Below are positions 5,283-5,342 of a DNA stretch of 5,342 nt, in pieces (within the stretch, counting starts at the first letter, position 1; every line of letters starts with the position of its first letter). A model generated the notes under the pieces. That model was not told the DNA's origin. It ran no database searches and worked only from the letters and a program-made list of their open reading frames with translations. The stretch lies in NCBI GenBank assembly GCA_021796055.1, contig JAJYOS010000508.1:1-5342 (forward strand). The letters are read 5' to 3'. The stretch is from Bacteroidota bacterium. Its GTDB lineage: Bacteria > Bacteroidota > Kryptoniia > Kryptoniales > JAKASW01. The position numbers and the translations under genes were made by a program.

Positions 5283-5342
5283 TCAGAATTTTCTTTGAAC
5301 CAGTGATTTCGCAAGCCCAATAAGCGCGTCTTTTCCATCAGA
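5283..5342 (-). CDS. C-terminal fragment of an unidentified gene upstream of ptsH
   Basis: The last 19 codons of a - strand frame enter from the right edge, reading SDGKDALIGLAKSLVQRKF, and stop at TGA (5285-5283), 59 nt before ptsH. Of the other two frames on this strand, one hits a stop at once and the other runs on as a shadow across ptsH. The residues look like a C-terminal amphipathic helix. In related bacteria ptsH is often preceded by a mannose-family EIIA or another PTS gene, and this tail would be compatible with that. The piece is too short to identify. Confidence 0.4.
   Translation of the reverse strand, partial: SDGKDALIGLAKSLVQRKF

Noticed and set aside
5057..5338. - strand frame of 93 codons overlapping ptsH
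   Set aside because: It runs out of frame through ptsH, which is an unmistakable HPr; its product resembles nothing known.

Overview
The window is a compact bacterial chromosomal segment of moderate GC content. It holds four complete or near-complete housekeeping or regulatory genes, a regulator gene, and the tail of one more gene at the right edge. The proteins resemble those of the FCB group (Bacteroidota/Chlorobiota/Ignavibacteriota-like). This rests on the style of the DnaB N-terminus, the HPr with a Firmicute-like Ser46 loop, and a PTS core with no sugar permease in view. It is an impression from the protein sequences, not a phylogeny. I see no insertion sequence, prophage, CRISPR array, tRNA or rRNA.

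Layout. On the + strand, a family 4 (Fe-S) uracil-DNA glycosylase (18-665, 5' end possibly outside the window) is followed after a 94-nt gap by the replicative helicase gene dnaB (760-2199). The gap holds a strong sigma70-like promoter and several copies of an AGTTG/CAACT half-element. dnaB meets a convergent Crp/Fnr-family regulator gene (2257-2940, - strand) across 57 nt that contain no convincing terminator. Next comes a 236-nt non-coding stretch (2941-3176), the largest in the window. It carries a candidate promoter for the regulator, an evenly spaced array of TGTAA/TTACA half-sites, and the intrinsic terminator of the next operon. The rest is a - strand phosphotransferase (PTS) operon: ptsH (HPr, 4957-5223) overlaps ptsI (enzyme I, 3177-4967) by 11 nt. 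Upstream of ptsH, at the right edge, is the 19-codon tail of another gene that probably belongs to the same operon.

How the genes relate. udg and dnaB are DNA repair and replication genes and could be partly co-transcribed, though dnaB appears to have its own promoter. Enzyme I and HPr form the general phosphorelay (PEP to EI-His to HPr-His15). HPr keeps Ser46 in a loop that suggests regulation by an HPr kinase. The Crp-like protein has a Tyr where E. coli CRP has its cAMP-phosphate-binding Arg82, so it is probably not a cAMP receptor despite lying beside PTS genes. The terminator after ptsI and the regulator's own promoter suggest separate transcription.

There is no clear new multigene system here. 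The observations most worth checking are the three-half-site array upstream of the Crp-like gene, the repeat-rich promoter of dnaB with its very short predicted leader, the Thr-to-Arg change in the enzyme I phosphohistidine signature, and the SSB-like acidic tail of DnaB.
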